Positions 10,971-23,029 of a stretch of DNA of 64,000 bases are shown in pieces. The stretch is from Moniliophthora roreri (Eukaryota > Basidiomycota > Agaricomycetes > Agaricales > Marasmiaceae). A program made the position numbers and the translations under genes. Below the pieces are notes generated by a model. That model was not told where the DNA came from and searched no databases. It saw nothing but the letters and a program-made list of their open reading frames with translations. Position 1 is the stretch's first letter. Each line of letters starts with the position of its first letter. Location: assembly GCA_001466705.2 (NCBI GenBank), contig LATX02000189.1, forward strand, positions 496,001 through 560,000, written 5' to 3'.

Positions 10971-12015
10971 TCATTGTATTATTTCCACATCCTCCAATTT
11001 CGCTCTATTCACTCTCGATATTATTTCCTGCGACATGCCACACTCCCGTATCCCTAGAATCCGAAGATAATTCCAACGCCGCCAATCCAACCTCTCTAAG
11101 CTTTTTGAAGTTTCGTCTGACATTGTTTGAAGCCAACGATTATACGACAGATCAAGAATTTCGAGTAATGGACAGGCCCCTGGTAATCTATGGAGCGGTA
11201 TGGGCGAATGCAAATTTATGAGCGCTAGGCGAGTTATTGTTGGTGGTAGCGTGGATAGGAATGACGAAGGAAGTTTTGTAGACATGATGACCAACGTACG
11301 AAGAGGATTTGGAGACCACACATCAGAGTCCCAGTCATGGGACGTCTGACTCGCATCATCGGATGCGCGTAGGAAGTGGTCCTCCTTGATAGAGGCAGTA
11401 GGGCCGACAATGATTAACTCGCCGTCTATATGCCCTTCGTCTTTGAGAAGCGAGTAAAGTATATCATTGTGCAAAGGAGAGTGGATTGCGGTGTCTCGCA
11501 GGAGTTGGAGACGTAGATGTGGGGGTAGACACGGAACGATCTCATCGATAAACTCCGTTGAAGTCGTGTGTGATAGTACCATCCTGAGGCAAATGAGTGT
11601 CAGTGGTAGTACCGAATCTGAAAGAGCGTTCCATTCCCTAAATATAAGAGATAATGCTTGCTTCCGCCAACTCGTAGTCGTGGTAATATCTGTTCGGGAA
11701 GGTGATGTCCAACTCTTTGGAGGCGGTGGGCCAGAATATTTCTTACTGGCTTCGACGACAGGTTTCACCAGAGAAGTATCTCCTGATTCCGAGGTATATT
11801 CCAGACCGATGATATTTAAAGGGAGTGTCGGAGAGTGTCGTGGAAATGAGGAGGACGATAAATGTGTCCGAGATTTGCGTTGATTTTGGCTATGTCTGAA
11901 CTGTTCTCCTCTAAGGTTGTTGGTGGCAAATCAAGGCAAAAACTAAAAGCTAAACCCACCTGAGTGTATGTAGGAGATCATTAACATGTCTTGAGCTGGA
12001 ACTGGGTCTGGACAT
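10971..12015 (-). CDS. Hypothetical leucine-rich protein
   Basis: Two exons (11960-12015 and 10971-11910) with a 49-nt intron give about 331 residues. The start MSRPSSSSRHVNDLL sits in a good CCACC-ATG context. The N-terminus is Ser/Arg-rich. The C-terminal half has repeated leucine-rich segments (TRLALINLHSPIPLHRL, PLLEILDLSYNRWL, YLRILGIRECGM) that resemble three leucine-rich repeats, as in F-box/LRR proteins, but I see no F-box. Function unknown. It converges on the LisH-CTLH gene with 122 bp between stop codons. Confidence 0.65.
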
Positions 12016-12316
12016 GGTGGAGGTTGCGAACAAAGGTGCGTTGATTACCAACTGCTATGCCCCGAGTTTTCAATTCCATCCTGTAACTCTCAGTCGGACC
12101 ACTATAATATCTCGTTCTAGTGCAGGAAACGGATGCAGTTGAGTTGGTACATTAATCATTAAGTGTCCGACTACACAAAGAGGGCTACGATAACAAGGTC
12201 GAGACGGCAACCCAAAAGAAAAGCACGAAGTCCATCGTGTCTAGGATATCACATCAAACGTTCTTTTACGCTTGCAGCTCTAATCCAAATTTCTCCAGGA
12301 CGGCTGCAAAAGACTG

Positions 12317-15300
12317 TCAGAAGAAAGATTCAATGCATAGCATATCGAGTACGAACCTCCTCTCCCTCAGAATTCTAAACACCATTTTGCTGTCCTTCTC
12401 TTTCACCTTTCCAGCTGCTGTCATGTTGCTGGCGATCCCGGGGGCTCTCGGTGGGAATGCGCCGGGCCCACATCGGTCTTGAAGGTCAGCGAGTGACTCG
12501 TTTGTACCTTCAGTCTCCACGACGATGGTACCATACCAGCCTGGATCTACGAACAGTCCATTCGTATCTGGGATCGGTATACGACCGGAAGATGTGGATG
12601 GCGGAGAGTTTCGTGAGCGTGAAGAGCTCCTTTTACCAGATAAACCCGGTCTCATGACGAAAGACGATCGATGTACCCATCTCACGACATTATGATATGA
12701 GCCTTGAGGCCTACAGTATGTGGTTAGTCGTCGAATCGGTAAACAATGGTTCCACCCACGTTTCTGTCCGTACTCTGTCTTGAAGCAACTGCAGATTTGC
12801 AGCGATTTCTGGGCCCCAAGGAGATAGATCAATTCTGATAATGGGATTGGTACTTGAAGGTCCGGTGCGAATAACGCGATGGAAATAGGAAGGCGGGAAT
12901 GCAAGAGCAGGAATATACTTCGGGAGATCGCCCACAGTTGAGTAAGTGTAATCAAGATCCTGTAACACCGTTATCAATGCGTGAAGACTGTTTTTGAATA
13001 GGAAAAGTACTCACAATGAGATAAGACCCATCCCAAATCATCCTTCCGACATTCCCTTCGTCACCCACTGCAATATCCCATACCACGTCACCAAAGCGGA
13101 TCAAATCACGTATTCTTGCCAGTTTCAATTCGGCTTCACATTCCAAAACACTCGCGTCCGATAGCCAGTCTCCCTCTGAAGAAGGAACAAACACGCGTAG
13201 CAAGGGCGCTCTGCGAATACGGAACAAAGGTGAACGGGAGGCTGAGCTGAACGCTGCATTGATCGCATTTACTGCAATTTGAGGTACGTTATTAGCATTA
13301 GAAAGACCTCCGTGCGAGAATGTGGACCGAGTGGGCGACGGTGCGCGACTTGAGGCTCGAGAACTATAGTTGAAGTTAACCTTGAAGCTTGATGGAGCTG
13401 AAGAACCACCGTTCAGCTCCTTCTCAGCTTGTGCCCGTAAGCGCAACAATACTCGATTGTAAGCCCTAGTGGCTTGTACCATCTGGTCGGCCTTCTCCTT
13501 GACCGACTCGTCGCGCTGAGAAGGATGGACCGACATGGACTGAACAACCAACTCTGCAACTCTTGCATATTCATGAGTTGGAAGAGTGACTCCCCTCATG
13601 TAATTGTGTAGATCCTTTGAATAAAGCTTCATTAGCTTCACCAAGCCGCTCTGAAATCGGCAACTCTTACCCCCAGAGATAATGATAACGGTTCTCGCTC
13701 AGGCCACACCCAGCGAGAATACCCTACAGTATGCAGATACCTCTCCAAAATCTCCTCCTTGAGAAGCCTGGTACTCGTAAGCAGAGTCCGAATACTTTTC
13801 GAAATGCTTGACAAGTTACACCATTCGTAATACGAAAGGTACGTGATAAGTGATGAGAGCAAGATCGGGTCCTCCAAAAACGAAGCCAAAGGGAATGGCT
13901 CTGCAGGACGATCTTGCCTGACCGTGATGCCTTGAACCACAGATGGAGGGGTCTTCTCTAGTTGTCCACCCCGTCTCTTCGTACGAGCTGCCCGATATTC
14001 TTCAGGTGTCGCTGGGGAGACAGGCATTCCATTTTGTTGGTTTAGAGGGGGTGTAACAGCTCGAGGAACTTCTGAAGAGAGCTGCGCTTCCTGATTGACA
14101 TGTTGGTCTTCTATCGGTTTGTCACTCATCGAGCTCTTGCCGGTTGAGGGCCGAGTCAGCCCAGTCGGCCCAGATGAGCTATGTAAGTCTTCTGGAGAGA
14201 AAGAGCCGTTGGTGTGACCGGATAGGGCGTCTGTAGAACGAGACGGAGGTAAATCATCAATGGGTAGTGCCTCGGTGGACGTTGTTGGAAACAGGCCTTC
14301 TCGCGATGATAGCCCACCTCGAGACGGCGGCGGACCATCTCTAGACGAAGGCTTTAACATTCTGATGCTCTGGGTTTTGGCGAACGGATCATCGTCGATG
14401 AGGGCGCCTGAGAATCTTCTCCGCTCCGGGCTGCTGGACACAACAGAAGCCTTTCTCTCGGGGGATACAGGTGTGACGGGTCGATTCTTGGGAGTACTAG
14501 GCCGCTGCTTCGTTGGTGTTGTTGGACGTGGTTTCGTGAGACGGTGACCGTGCGACTGGCCGTTAGGCGGTGCGTCGCGATGAGAAGAACTAGGTTTACG
14601 CGGTGGGTGTGGCGGAGTCGAGGTGGTTTGTTGTAAAGAAAGAGGCGCCTGTACACTTGACCGACCTCGAGTTGAGAGGACCGACTGTCTTCGGTTGGAA
14701 TCAGCGGGAAGCGGGGAAATCTCACGCCGATCTCGAGGGGGAGAGGAAGACACAGCTGATACGGCTGCTGCTGGACCACGATGGGATTCTATGGGGAGGT
14801 TTGGAATGCTAGGTAGTAATGGGCTGAATTCTGCTGGCGGAGAAGGATATGAAGAAGTGAGATCTTGATGGGAAGGAGTGGCTTTCGCGGCTTCTGTCAA
14901 TTTATCCGGGCCAGAAAGCTCATCTTCAGGGACACTCATCGCCGAAAATATCAACGGTTTTCCTCTTATTGGACCATTGACTACGGGTGCGGAAGTTTTT
15001 GGTTCAGGGTCCGCTGTAACGGGTGCAACAGATTGTCGCGACGCCTTGCGTGAGATTCCTGTGGAACCGAAAACCTGTGGAGGAGAAGAAGAAGAAGAAA
15101 AATCCGTGGCATCAGAAGATTGGGAATCCGTCGATTTCAGCCACAGATCCTGTGAGAGCTCAGTCGGAAATGAACATGCTATGAAAACGGGGCCATACTC
15201 ACGAAATCGTCCAAGTTATGAGAATCATTGGAGTTGGATGAGGATTGGGAAGGCAATGAGGATTTTCGAGTAGCTGGTTTCTGTGAACAGACACATTAGG

Positions 15301-16276
15301 TAAGAAAGGTGCATTATGAAGTGCAGAAGAAACATGCGCAGGATGTTCAGAAAACGTGAGTTGAAAATACAACTGCATTGCATGGTGAAGATTGGATTCC
15401 CAAGGGAAGACTCACGCGAAAAGCTGACGGTGGGCCTGCGGCACCATCGATCAAGGGAGTTTGTCCATTAAACAAGCTCGAAGAGACGTCATAGTCCGAA
15501 GAGACTTTACTGCTCTCTCCGTGGAGCGAATCCTTGGTGAGGGATTGACGTTTCTTCTGAGAATTCCGAGGATCTGGTTGTCCGTATCCGGACTGTTGAC
15601 TTTGAGAGACGGAACGGATTCGCGTTGAATTGAAATGATCTCCCTGGTGAGACGTCGCTTGAGAAAGGGATACTGAAGGAGTGTTATTGGATTTGTTGCC
15701 CGACGGCAGGGTTTCATATAGTGAACCCAACTTGTTGACTGGCGAAGCTGGAGGACTGCTGCCGAACGAGGGTAAATTCGGTTTGGAAGCGTCACTGGGT
15801 GGTAAAGGGTTGGGAAGGGGCTTGTCCGTCGCGAGACGCGTTTTCGGAGTGATAGCCTGGGGAGAAGATGAAGTGATACTAATAGGTGAACGACCAGCGA
15901 AACTCGGAGAACGTGGACTCGACATCGGCTTCTCTGCATCACGACGTGGTGGGCTGCTTGGCCCAAGATCATCCCTTCGTAACATTTCCTGCACCTGCAC
16001 CTGTGTTTTTGACGGACCTGCCGGCACAACAACCTGAGGTTTGGGCTTCGATTGCGATTCCTTTCGCGAAGTAAGCATCATGGGTTCTGAGACCACCGGC
16101 CTTGGGGATGACGAAGGATCGGTATTAGCGCTAGTAGCTGAGGCGAATCGGGCGAACAGCGGAGTACCACCTGGACTTGCTGGTTCAACCGGTCGAGGCG
16201 GAGGAGGCTGGGTTTTGACTGGCGTGGCTGGCGCTGGCGCTGGTGCTTTCGACTTTTTGCGAAGGAAACTGGCCAT
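12317..16276 (-). CDS. Large conserved fungal protein: disordered Ser/Pro-rich N-terminus, F-box-like C-terminus
   Basis: Six exons in continuous phase (16276-15416, 15280-15203, 15149-13671, 13614-13015, 12959-12760, 12710-12317) give about 1203 residues starting MASFLRKKSK. Roughly the first 700 residues are Ser/Pro/Arg-rich and disordered. The C-terminal 500 look folded. One segment (FLEDPILLSSLITYLSYYEW, then LSSISKSIRTLL) resembles an F-box helix pair. It is followed by a region with DLHNYMRGV, RFGDVVWDIAVGDEG and a final DPGWYGTIVVE / RCGPGAFPPRAP block. I do not recognise a named family. The ORF fragments on this strand between 12.3 and 16.3 kb are exons of this one gene. It could be a substrate adaptor of an SCF ligase, but that is only an inference from the F-box-like segment. 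Confidence 0.75.
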
Positions 16277-16615
16277 CGCAGTCTGTGAGAGAGAAAGGGG
16301 AATACAACAGGTATGAGAATACAACAGATCAAGTTTTAGGACAGGAGACACTTGGCGAAGTATTGTTCATGAAAAAAGGTTCATTCAGAGTTCATTACAC
16401 AGTCATTACATCTGTCATTGCTCGTTACGTCAGGTACAACACCCTTTCTCCTGGCAAGCAGCCTGTATATAGTTATATCATGTTCTACTTTTATCATACT
16501 CGTTCGTGTAGCCTCTTAACGCGGACAATGGTATACACCAAGGTGCAGTGTTGTTCTCCGTCTGACTCGGAACTCAGAAATTTTCATTAGAGTATGCAAT
16601 CATCAAGTTACTGTA
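16277..16615. other. Intergenic region between two minus-strand genes
   Basis: These 339 bp lie downstream of the uL3m stop and upstream of the large disordered-protein start, so they hold a 3' UTR and a promoter. No further gene was seen. Confidence 0.5.
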
Positions 16616-17799
16616 TTACTCCCGAGGAACAAAAGGACTGCGTCTATTGGAAGGTGCCTCTATCACCGATGGAAGTGATTTCGCCATTTCTGCAGTTCCG
16701 GCAGGGAACGGCAAGTCGTCGACACCTTTCGGTAACACCTGCTCGTAAAGACCTTTTGTCTGGTTGTGATGGCCGACAGCAACCTTTTTCTTCGCATCCC
16801 TGACCATTACATGTGCGTCATCGACTCCAGGGACAGAACCTTTGACATATATGAGGTTGAGCTCAGAGTCAACCCGTACGACAGCCAAGTTTTGCGTCGT
16901 TGTACGTTCACCTCCCAAGCGTCCCGGCATCTTCTTCCCTGGCCAAACTCTTCCGGGGTCCTGGAGATAGAACCTTTGTCAATAGAGTATGCAGCAAGAG
17001 AATTTTTTTGGTATAGCACCTGATGAGCACCAGTAGCGCCAATGGAACGATGTGATATTGAAACACCGTGACTAGCCCTCAAACCTTTGAAGCCCCAGCG
17101 CTTCATACCTCCGGCAAAACCCTTCCCGATTCTGCGTGTAAAATCGTGCAATTTAGTGATGATACATGAGCCTCTTCAAACCGACTCACGATTTTGCAAT
17201 CACATCCACGAACTGGCCCGGGACAAAATGTACGGCAGATAGAGTAGTGCCTACCGGACGTCAGCACATAGGTTTCATACAGAGACTCGCGATGCACGTA
17301 CCAACAGGTAAATGACCATCCGGAGTGACGGGGAACTCTCGGACAACTCTCTTGCACGAGACTTTTGCCTTTCTGAAATGACCTCGCATTTGCTGTGTCG
17401 TTGTTTTGAAAGGCCTGTCCGACGCTGCCACTTGCACAGCATGATATTCTGAAGCATCTTTACGAACAGTAACAATATTGGCAGTGACTTGACAATTATC
17501 CAACTAGATTCCAAATAAGCGACGAGAACGGTAAAGTATTGACGACTACGCACTTGTAGAATAGTCACTGGATATCGCACACCCTGGTCGTTCCAAAGAG
17601 CCGTCATTCCACGTTTCCGCGCTATTACACCTGTTCTTATTGACTCGGGAGTCCATTTCGCTGGGACGGACGCGGTATCAGCTTCAGTTGCTGTCGACGT
17701 GGAAGCCTGCGTAGCTAGTGAAACTGCAGTTGCATGTACGTGTCTCGATGCTGAAGGCTTGAGGAACAGCTTCTGGGAAAGCCCCCAGAGCCTGAGCAT
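16616..17799 (-). CDS. MRPL9: Mitochondrial large-subunit ribosomal protein uL3m
   Basis: Five exons (17799-17554, 17503-17302, 17250-17190, 17131-17020, 16960-16616) give 321 residues in continuous phase. The start [19 protein letters not shown] is a basic mitochondrial presequence. The mature part carries the uL3 hallmarks: [14 protein letters not shown] near the start, [12 protein letters not shown], then [32 protein letters not shown] and [18 protein letters not shown]. uL3 sits near the peptidyl-transferase centre of the mitoribosome. The length is close to that of the bacterial-type family plus a presequence and C-terminal tail. The gene is divergent from the RRN6-like gene, with 138 bp between start codons. 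Confidence 0.95.
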
Positions 17800-17937
17800 G
17801 ACTGAGTTAGCGGAAAGTAGAGAGAGGAAGAGGATTTTTCCCGCGTGACCGAAGTCGCGAAAAAACTTCGGCACTGGCAACCAGGGCAAAACTTCAAATC
17901 ACTCACATTCTCATGTTCATTTTCTTCGTCAAATGTA
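17800..17937. promoter_or_regulatory. Bidirectional promoter of uL3m and RRN6-like genes with an inverted repeat
   Basis: The 138 bp between divergent start codons contains CCGAAGT (17849-17855) and ACTTCGG (17865-17871), an exact 7-bp inverted repeat with a 9-nt spacer near its middle. Both genes serve ribosome production (cytosolic rRNA transcription and mitoribosome). Use as a shared operator is inferred. Confidence 0.4.
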
Positions 17938-20900
17938 ATGGAATTCTGGCCCGCAGAGTATCGACACGAGCACCCTAAAACCACCAAGGAAAGAGTCAAA
18001 AACCAATCGAAAAGATACGAGTATCCCTCTGTAGAGTCTGGGCGATTGGGAGCAGTATCCTTAGTCGAGAGGGATGGACGGTTTGAGTGGGCTCGTGCCT
18101 TTCAGGATAACCCCAGAGGTATATTATAACACATCCCTGGTCCACTATGTTGCCTTAAATCTCCAGCAGCGTTGAAATGCAACGAACCTATGACAATCTT
18201 CCCTACTACTCGACCTCCACCAACCATCATACCACAGACCTCTATCCAGCACAGGGCGGAGCAAAGCGTAGGCACTCCATTCTTCAGTGCAGAATAATAC
18301 TGACATGAAGTTCTGAAAAGGCCAACTTCCTCAGGACAGTTCTACCCGAAGTGGACATCACATCTGAACTCGTCAGAGATGAGCTCGTGTCCGATGAGAG
18401 GATCACGCGTTCGCTAGAGCAATATAATCCTCTGGCTGGAAATGTGTTGGAAATTCTGCCTGGAGCCGGAAAAGCAAGCCAATATGTTGTTTTTCCAATT
18501 GGCGAGCTGGGATGCGAGCTGAGTGGGTTCTGACGCAGCCTGTGACATCCATTGGCTAATACTCTCTACTAGACGTATCTCCAATCCTTTCTACAGATCA
18601 GGGGGAAATGTTCCGCCCCGAAGCGCAAAGTACCAGATCTTTCCCTACGCCTATAAGGCAGCTGATCTCCAACAAGTCTGTTTCAGAAGATCAAAGTAGT
18701 ATCTTCGCAGGTGATACTCTAACGTTGAACTGACGCATAATCTATTCAGGTAGTTTGCTTGGTGTCCGAACTCATGGACCCACTGTGATACTTGCGATGC
18801 AACCTGACGAGGAACCAGGAGGTCCCAAGATAACAGAGCTTGCGAGCTTCAGCAGAATGCACATGGGTGACCGCCTAGCTATGGACATGGCATTCCTTGC
18901 ACAATCCTTGGATTCTGTGTTAGTCAATGATAGAGGAAGCATCTACAAGTGCAATATTGGCATCGCTTCATTGTACGCGTTCACAATTATGATATGCACA
19001 CGCACTGACGTTGCGTAGGGATGCTATCTCGCATGAGGCAACCACTTTTGCAGACTCTACCTGGCGGCTGGCTTCAAGTTCTCTACCTCATGGTCTACTC
19101 TTTTCTTCGGGCAAAACGGTCCAAGAGTTTGATATGCGGGTCAGCTACCGCTCCTGTGCTATCGTGTTTTACTTGTTCTAACCTGTTGATTGATAGGATC
19201 CAGCTACACCCTCTAGCTTATTCCAGCTATCAGACACAATAAAAGACTTGATAGCCGGCATAGAAAGCCCGCTGAACGAACATATAATCCCTTTATGTTC
19301 GACTAGTGAGATCTTCTGGTTGGACAGGCGAGCACCTGGCAAACCTTTGCTCGGATATCGACATCGTAGAGCATACGATCGTACTCTGACGACACTGTCT
19401 TTCAACAGTAAAGTCGATGTTCCCTCCTCCGTTCTACTTGTGGCTAAACTGATGAAAAAGATTTCACTCTTTTGACAAGTCGTAAAAATGAACTGGTGAC
19501 AGTTCACGACCTCTCCTTGCCTGACAAGACCCTGCAGCTCTGGAGTCATCCATATGCATTGCCTTTCGGACAGGACACATTCACCGGTCATGCTCTGATA
19601 AAGCGGGCTGATGAGCAGGTTAGCATGTACCGGGTATCTGAAAGGGGGAGAATTGTTCGTTACGATATGAGCTGGTCGGATCACATTACAGCGCAAGGAT
19701 TGGAATGGTCGGATGGTGTCCGTTCCCTCAACAAGATGGAACTGTCTTTGAAACCCGACGTCGGCCCTTTGGGAAAAAGAGATTACAGCACAGTGGATTT
19801 GCGGCCGGCCTATAATTGTAAGTCTGATAGCAATAAAACAATAATCCTGTCGCTAAACCATGCGCTCTCAGATATGTTCGTAACACTCGAAAGTCTTCGG
19901 GAAGAAGAAGAACGTGGGCATGCTGATGCTGTGTATGACCTTGTCGACAATCTACCTACGTTCTGGCATCGTGCAGAGGCTCCTGTTGATCAAATGTTAA
20001 CGACGTGAGTAATAAGTAGCTTTCTTATTCGTCGTTTGGTCTCAACATAATTCAGATACGACATTTTGCTGTCCTCCGGTGACGCACCTGAGTATATCCC
20101 CCGATCCGACTTTTTATCAGGCAGTATTTTCAACTCTACACGAGGTTATCGCGCACTTGCGCAGAGCCGATTTCCTTGGAACAGTCTCCGTGAAGGTGCT
20201 GCATGGCATCGAGATATCGGTCCAAATCTGGCGACAAGTCCTTCGGTTCACTCCGACAACATAGGCGAGTTGTCGGACAAGCTGCAGGTTTTCGATCTCA
20301 ACATGGATGAGGATCACCTAATCCAAGCAGAGAGGAGGCAAAAAGAGGCCCGCGAGCAACTTTCCCTGGACCTGATGTTGTCAAAGGATGTCTTCTGTCA
20401 TCGTCCGGTGACCATGACACCGGCTTCTTCCGCTGATTTGGCCCTCGAAACGATGACGGAAGCACTAACGTTGGGTGCAGAGCCTCCACCAGTCGACTTT
20501 TCCTTTCTACATCCAGTGCGGAAGGCAGATTATTACTCAAGGGACGAGGACAATGACAGCGAAATTGCTCCCCTAGGGGTTCGCCTGCTGCTGAAGGAGT
20601 GGGAACTCGGTGCGAATCCGGAGCAGATGGTATATAAAGACCCTTACGAAGACGATACACTACAAAAAGAGCCCGACACTGGACCGAGGTTCGTGCACTA
20701 CTCTCCGCCGTCGCCGCAGGAAGCCTATATCCCACCCTCGCAAGTTCCTCCTTCGTTGATAGTGACATCAAACTCTATGGTTCCAACGATTCAGGTAACT
20801 TCAAAACAACATAGCTCCCAGCAAAGTCCGGCATTTGAAAGTCAGCCCTCCCAAGGCCAACGCGATGAATCGCAAGGCTTCATAGCAAGCACGCAGGTGT

Positions 20901-20965
20901 TGCCTGGGCCATTTGGTGGTCGTCCTAAAAAGAAACCGGCCAAAAAGCGGATGGGGGGCTTTTGA
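17938..20965 (+). CDS. RRN6: RNA polymerase I core-factor subunit, RRN6/TAF1C-like
   Basis: The start at 17938 gives MEFWPAEYRHEH, followed by ESGRLGAVSLVERDG, the usual N-terminus of fungal Rrn6-like proteins. A beta-propeller-like region follows with LEQYNPLAGNVLEIL, LLGVRTHGPTVIL and the characteristic FWLDRRAPGKPLLGYRHRR. The C-terminus is low-complexity and ends in a basic PFGGRPKKKPAKKRMGGF tail, as in Rrn6 family members. Rrn6 is part of the core factor that recruits Pol I to rDNA promoters. About nine introns interrupt the gene. The junction near 18285 uses a GTGCAG donor to keep phase and is the least certain. Overall length is about 800 residues. Confidence 0.85.
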
Positions 20966-21401
20966 GTAGGTCATGCGTATGTGAGAAACGTAGATACAAT
21001 AGTTATATCTCAACCTGTCAAAGGCATCTTGCGCTAATGTGGTGCACAGAATCGAAGTTGCATTAAGTTCTCGCCAATTCTCGCTAAACGCCGGAACGCC
21101 GGCACTTCCTGAGGTCAAGTGACTTTTTCTCCAATTTCGCGTTGCCCTGTGTGCGCGGTGCATCATTGCAGCATCGTTTCCTCTCTCCACCGTTCATCTA
21201 TTCTAACTGGCGTTGCCGTCGACCAAATTGACTCTGTCTTATCTCTCAGGGAATGAAACTGGACTGACGGCCAGCCCAGCCAGAAGGTTATATGGATGGA
21301 AAAAGGTGAAGAAAAATTCTGCTCCGTATCTTCAAAGGCTCTTCAGGTGCTGAACGCGCAGTTTAGAACCTCCCATCCCGTTTTCAGCTCGGACGAACTC
21401 A
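20966..21401. other. Intergenic region between RRN6-like gene and mitochondrial carrier
   Basis: About 436 bp of 3' UTR and promoter sequence. Short open frames here (for example from 21296) do not continue convincingly into the carrier. No RNA gene or repeat was seen. Confidence 0.4.
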
Positions 21402-22819
21402 ATGACTTCCTTCGACGTGAGGGCACAAGTAGTTCCTCTTTTTCAGTCCCATCGACTGAGACTTCCGAAACACAGGAAATAAGGCGGTCGTATGTGCTCT
21501 GTCTGCTAGTTATATCTCCACTTTTGCGGGATACCCGGTGAGTATCAGTTATACTGCATATCTATCCTGATGCTAACGGGCCCTGTTTCTTGGATCGCTA
21601 GCTGGATTCTCTAAAGTCTCGGTTACAAACGACAAAAACGCCAATTTCTGTGCCCCGTTTGGCTGCTATCGTTTATCGTGAGGAGGGTGTTGTCGGCTTC
21701 TTTCGGGGACTATGGATTCCATTGATGACAATTTCATTCGTTCGTGCGTGTGGCTTCCATATATACCGTGTTAACAGACATTCACCATGTTCCAATTGAT
21801 AGGTGCTGCAAGCTTCACTATTTACACTCGCACAAAAGAACATTTCCGAACACACAACTGGCTTGCCCGGGACAGTATAGTGGACGTTTCAGTCATCGGA
21901 GGTATTAGCGGTGCAATGTCTGGGGCTCTGATATCATTCACAAGTGCCCGTGAGTTTGGTCTGCGTTTAATTTAAATGTGATGTGATACCAACGCTCGCG
22001 AATAGCATTTGAACTTGTTAAAGTCCGACGTCAGCTGGAGTACTCCATCGCCGCCTCCCGTGGAGTGCAACTGACGAAGGCGCCGGGTACACTCGATGCA
22101 GTGAGAGAAATTTTCAAGACTAATGGTATCGCTGGATTGTACACTGGTTTCAGACTGCACTTCAGTGAGGCTCGTCCCCCTACACCTTCTACGCGAGCGC
22201 TTATCCACGTTTCAAGTTCGTGATACAATGGGGACTGCTTTGTATTTCCTTGAATATGACGGTATGCGACATCTCTTGGGTCGACAAAGGTCTGGGGAAC
22301 AAGGTCCCACTCCATCATGGTTACCAATACCCGCTTCTCTGGTTCCTTTCGTTTGTGGATCGTTCTCTGGAGTATGTCTAATACTGTAACTTCTTGATGA
22401 ACCTTTGCTCATATGATTCCGCAGGTTACTTCTTGGGCATTGATATATCCATTAGATGTGTAAGATCAAACATCAGTCACAATCTGCACGACCTTGACTT
22501 GGTGTTTTCAGTGTCAAGACTAAAGTACAACAGCGTGCACTCGCCGGAGAGCGGTATCGGGGGGTGTTTGAAACGCTGCGCCGCCTGGTTCGAGGTACGT
22601 TACGACTTTCTGGACCTTGAGGCATAACTCAACCTTGCCTGTATAGGACCAGATCCAGATAATCCCAAACCTTTCTTAGCAGGAGTTGCTCGGATCTATC
22701 GTGGACTAGGGGTGAGCGCTGTGCGCAGCATTACAACTCACGGTCTTCTGTGGACCTTCTTCGACCTCGTAGCCAACTACATCGACAGATTGCCTCAATC
22801 GACTGACGATCAACCATGA
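21402..22819 (+). CDS. Mitochondrial carrier family protein (SLC25)
   Basis: Three carrier repeats can be read. Repeat 1 has SASYISTFAGYPLDSLKSRLQT. Repeat 2 has SAPFELVKVRRQLEYS. Repeat 3 has WALIYPLDVVKTKVQQR. Each carries the Px[D/E]xx[K/R] signature (PLDSLK, PFELVK, PLDVVK). Even-helix segments YREEGVVGFFRGLW, FKTNGIAGLYTGF and ARIYRGLGVSAVRS support the assignment. The substrate is unknown; the RRQLEY second repeat differs from the carnitine and ADP/ATP carriers. The start is uncertain. ATG at 21402 (MTSFD) is chosen from family resemblance and needs an intron to 21488 or so; ATG at 21296 with a 10-nt exon is an alternative. The stop at 22817-22819 is clear. Confidence 0.82.
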
Positions 22820-23029
22820 TTACGGTTCTCTTATTTGCTTGAAACTGCCATTGCTAGTTTTTTCTGTACATTGCTTCATTCGCGTACCTTAGAATTGCTC
22901 TAACCAATTGTAGTAGATAACCGCTCCCCAAGAAATAAAGCCCGTTGTACACCTTCCGCGGAGCTAATGTTTAGCTTGTCACAATAAAAACAGAGTAACA
23001 ATTCGAGATTCATATTCTAGTTTCCACTA

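Noticed and set aside
12317..15416. Separate genes for the minus-strand frames at 12.3-13.0, 13.0-13.6, 13.6-15.1 and 15.4-16.3 kb
   Set aside because: They join in continuous phase through canonical short introns into a single 1203-residue protein.
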